DNA from: Uliginosibacterium flavum
Lineage (GTDB): Bacteria; Pseudomonadota; Gammaproteobacteria; Burkholderiales; Rhodocyclaceae
DNA length: 64,000 nt
Assembly: GCF_040566545.1 (NCBI RefSeq)
Contig: NZ_JBEWZI010000012.1
Location: 62,001 to 126,000 of the forward strand
Reading direction: 5' to 3'
The number at the start of each line of letters is the position of its first letter. The stretch's first letter is position 1. The translations under genes were made by a program, and so were the position numbers. This document shows, piece by piece, positions 62,629 through 64,000 of this stretch. The notes under the pieces were generated by a model that saw nothing but the letters and a program-made list of their open reading frames with translations, was not told the origin of the DNA and made no database searches.

Positions 62629-62745
62629 AACCGGTCCTGCGCTAAGCGCGGGCCGGGCTGAAGGTTCCGGTGCTCAACGTACTTGCGTACGTCTCCGCGC
62701 CTCGCCTTCATCGCGCCCCGGTCGCGACGCGCATCCTCCGGTTTT
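62627..62745 (+). ncRNA. structured groES-groEL spacer (cis element, putative)
   Basis: Closed by AAAACCGG / CCGGTTTT arms; inside are a GCGCTAAGCGC hairpin and ACGTAC-TTGC-GTACGT. May govern the groES:groEL ratio or mRNA processing. Putative only. Confidence 0.35.
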
Positions 62746-62782
62746 ATCCCCCAACGAATTTCAAATTATTTCGGAGTAAGAA

Positions 62783-64000
<1,218 letters not shown>

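Overview
The window is typical chromosomal DNA of a GC-rich Gram-negative bacterium, most likely a betaproteobacterium of the Rhodocyclales/Zoogloeaceae type. The support is gene content: thiC behind a TPP riboswitch, an yqgE-ruvX-pyrR-pyrB-pyrC' run, OxyR with Cys199/Cys208, a complete ybgC-tolQRAB-pal-cpoB-queE cluster, a Gcr-family 'site-specific recombinase' membrane protein, and groESL with CIRCE. Several surface lipoproteins carry glycine-rich N-termini and long polyserine linkers. That style is known from polysaccharide-degrading aquatic bacteria. The genus is inferred, not proven. I saw no rRNA, tRNA, CRISPR array or intact transposase.

Layout. 0-3.2 kb: a SEC-C protein and thiC in one leftward operon under a TPP riboswitch. 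3.2-8.7 kb: a block of secreted lipoproteins (one truncated, one frameshifted), flanked by direct repeats that include the 3' end of the exonuclease I gene. 8.7-15.3 kb: exonuclease I, phosphate acetyltransferase, and a three-gene cytochrome operon (heptaheme c, b561-type b, ethylbenzene-dehydrogenase-like heme protein). 15.4-22.2 kb: flavoprotein, yqgE, ruvX, pyrR, pyrB and pyrC', with pyrB and pyrC' separated by a small Bro-N/DUF1016-remnant insertion. 22.5-39.5 kb: mixed housekeeping and accessory genes (polyserine lipoproteins, GFA protein, thioesterase, degenerate nucleotidyltransferase, SerC, pilin, MATE pump, Gcr, Rep helicase). 39.7-45.2 kb: MucD/DegP, OxyR, AEC transporter, a double-STAS protein and a cysteine-poor DksA. 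45.3-51.1 kb: Tol-Pal and queE. 51.4 kb: ruvA. 52.2-62.0 kb: a ten-gene leftward envelope cluster. 62.2 kb to the end: groES and a groEL cut by the window edge.

The best candidate for an undescribed system is the 52.2-62.0 kb cluster. It combines an ABC importer (ATPase and permease), a substrate-binding domain fused to an OmpA peptidoglycan-binding domain and tethered to the inner membrane, a PspA/IM30-like protein, a double-AAA ATPase, a TerB-like protein, a membrane coiled-coil protein, a Sel1-like membrane protein and a lipoprotein. Most genes abut or overlap. I infer an envelope-integrity or stress machine that couples transport to membrane maintenance.

The second is a dispersed palindromic repeat of about 75-115 bp with termini GCCTGAAGAGCCGC and GCGGCTCTTCAGGC. 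About sixteen copies lie in intergenic gaps, mostly next to gene 3' ends. All copies whose centre can be read point the same way whatever the gene direction. Further small elements are a pair of MITE-like inverted repeats around cpoB-queE, a triple palindrome in the pyr insertion, a duplicated terminator around a more AT-rich lipoprotein gene, and a perfect CRP-type palindrome upstream of a large lipoprotein.
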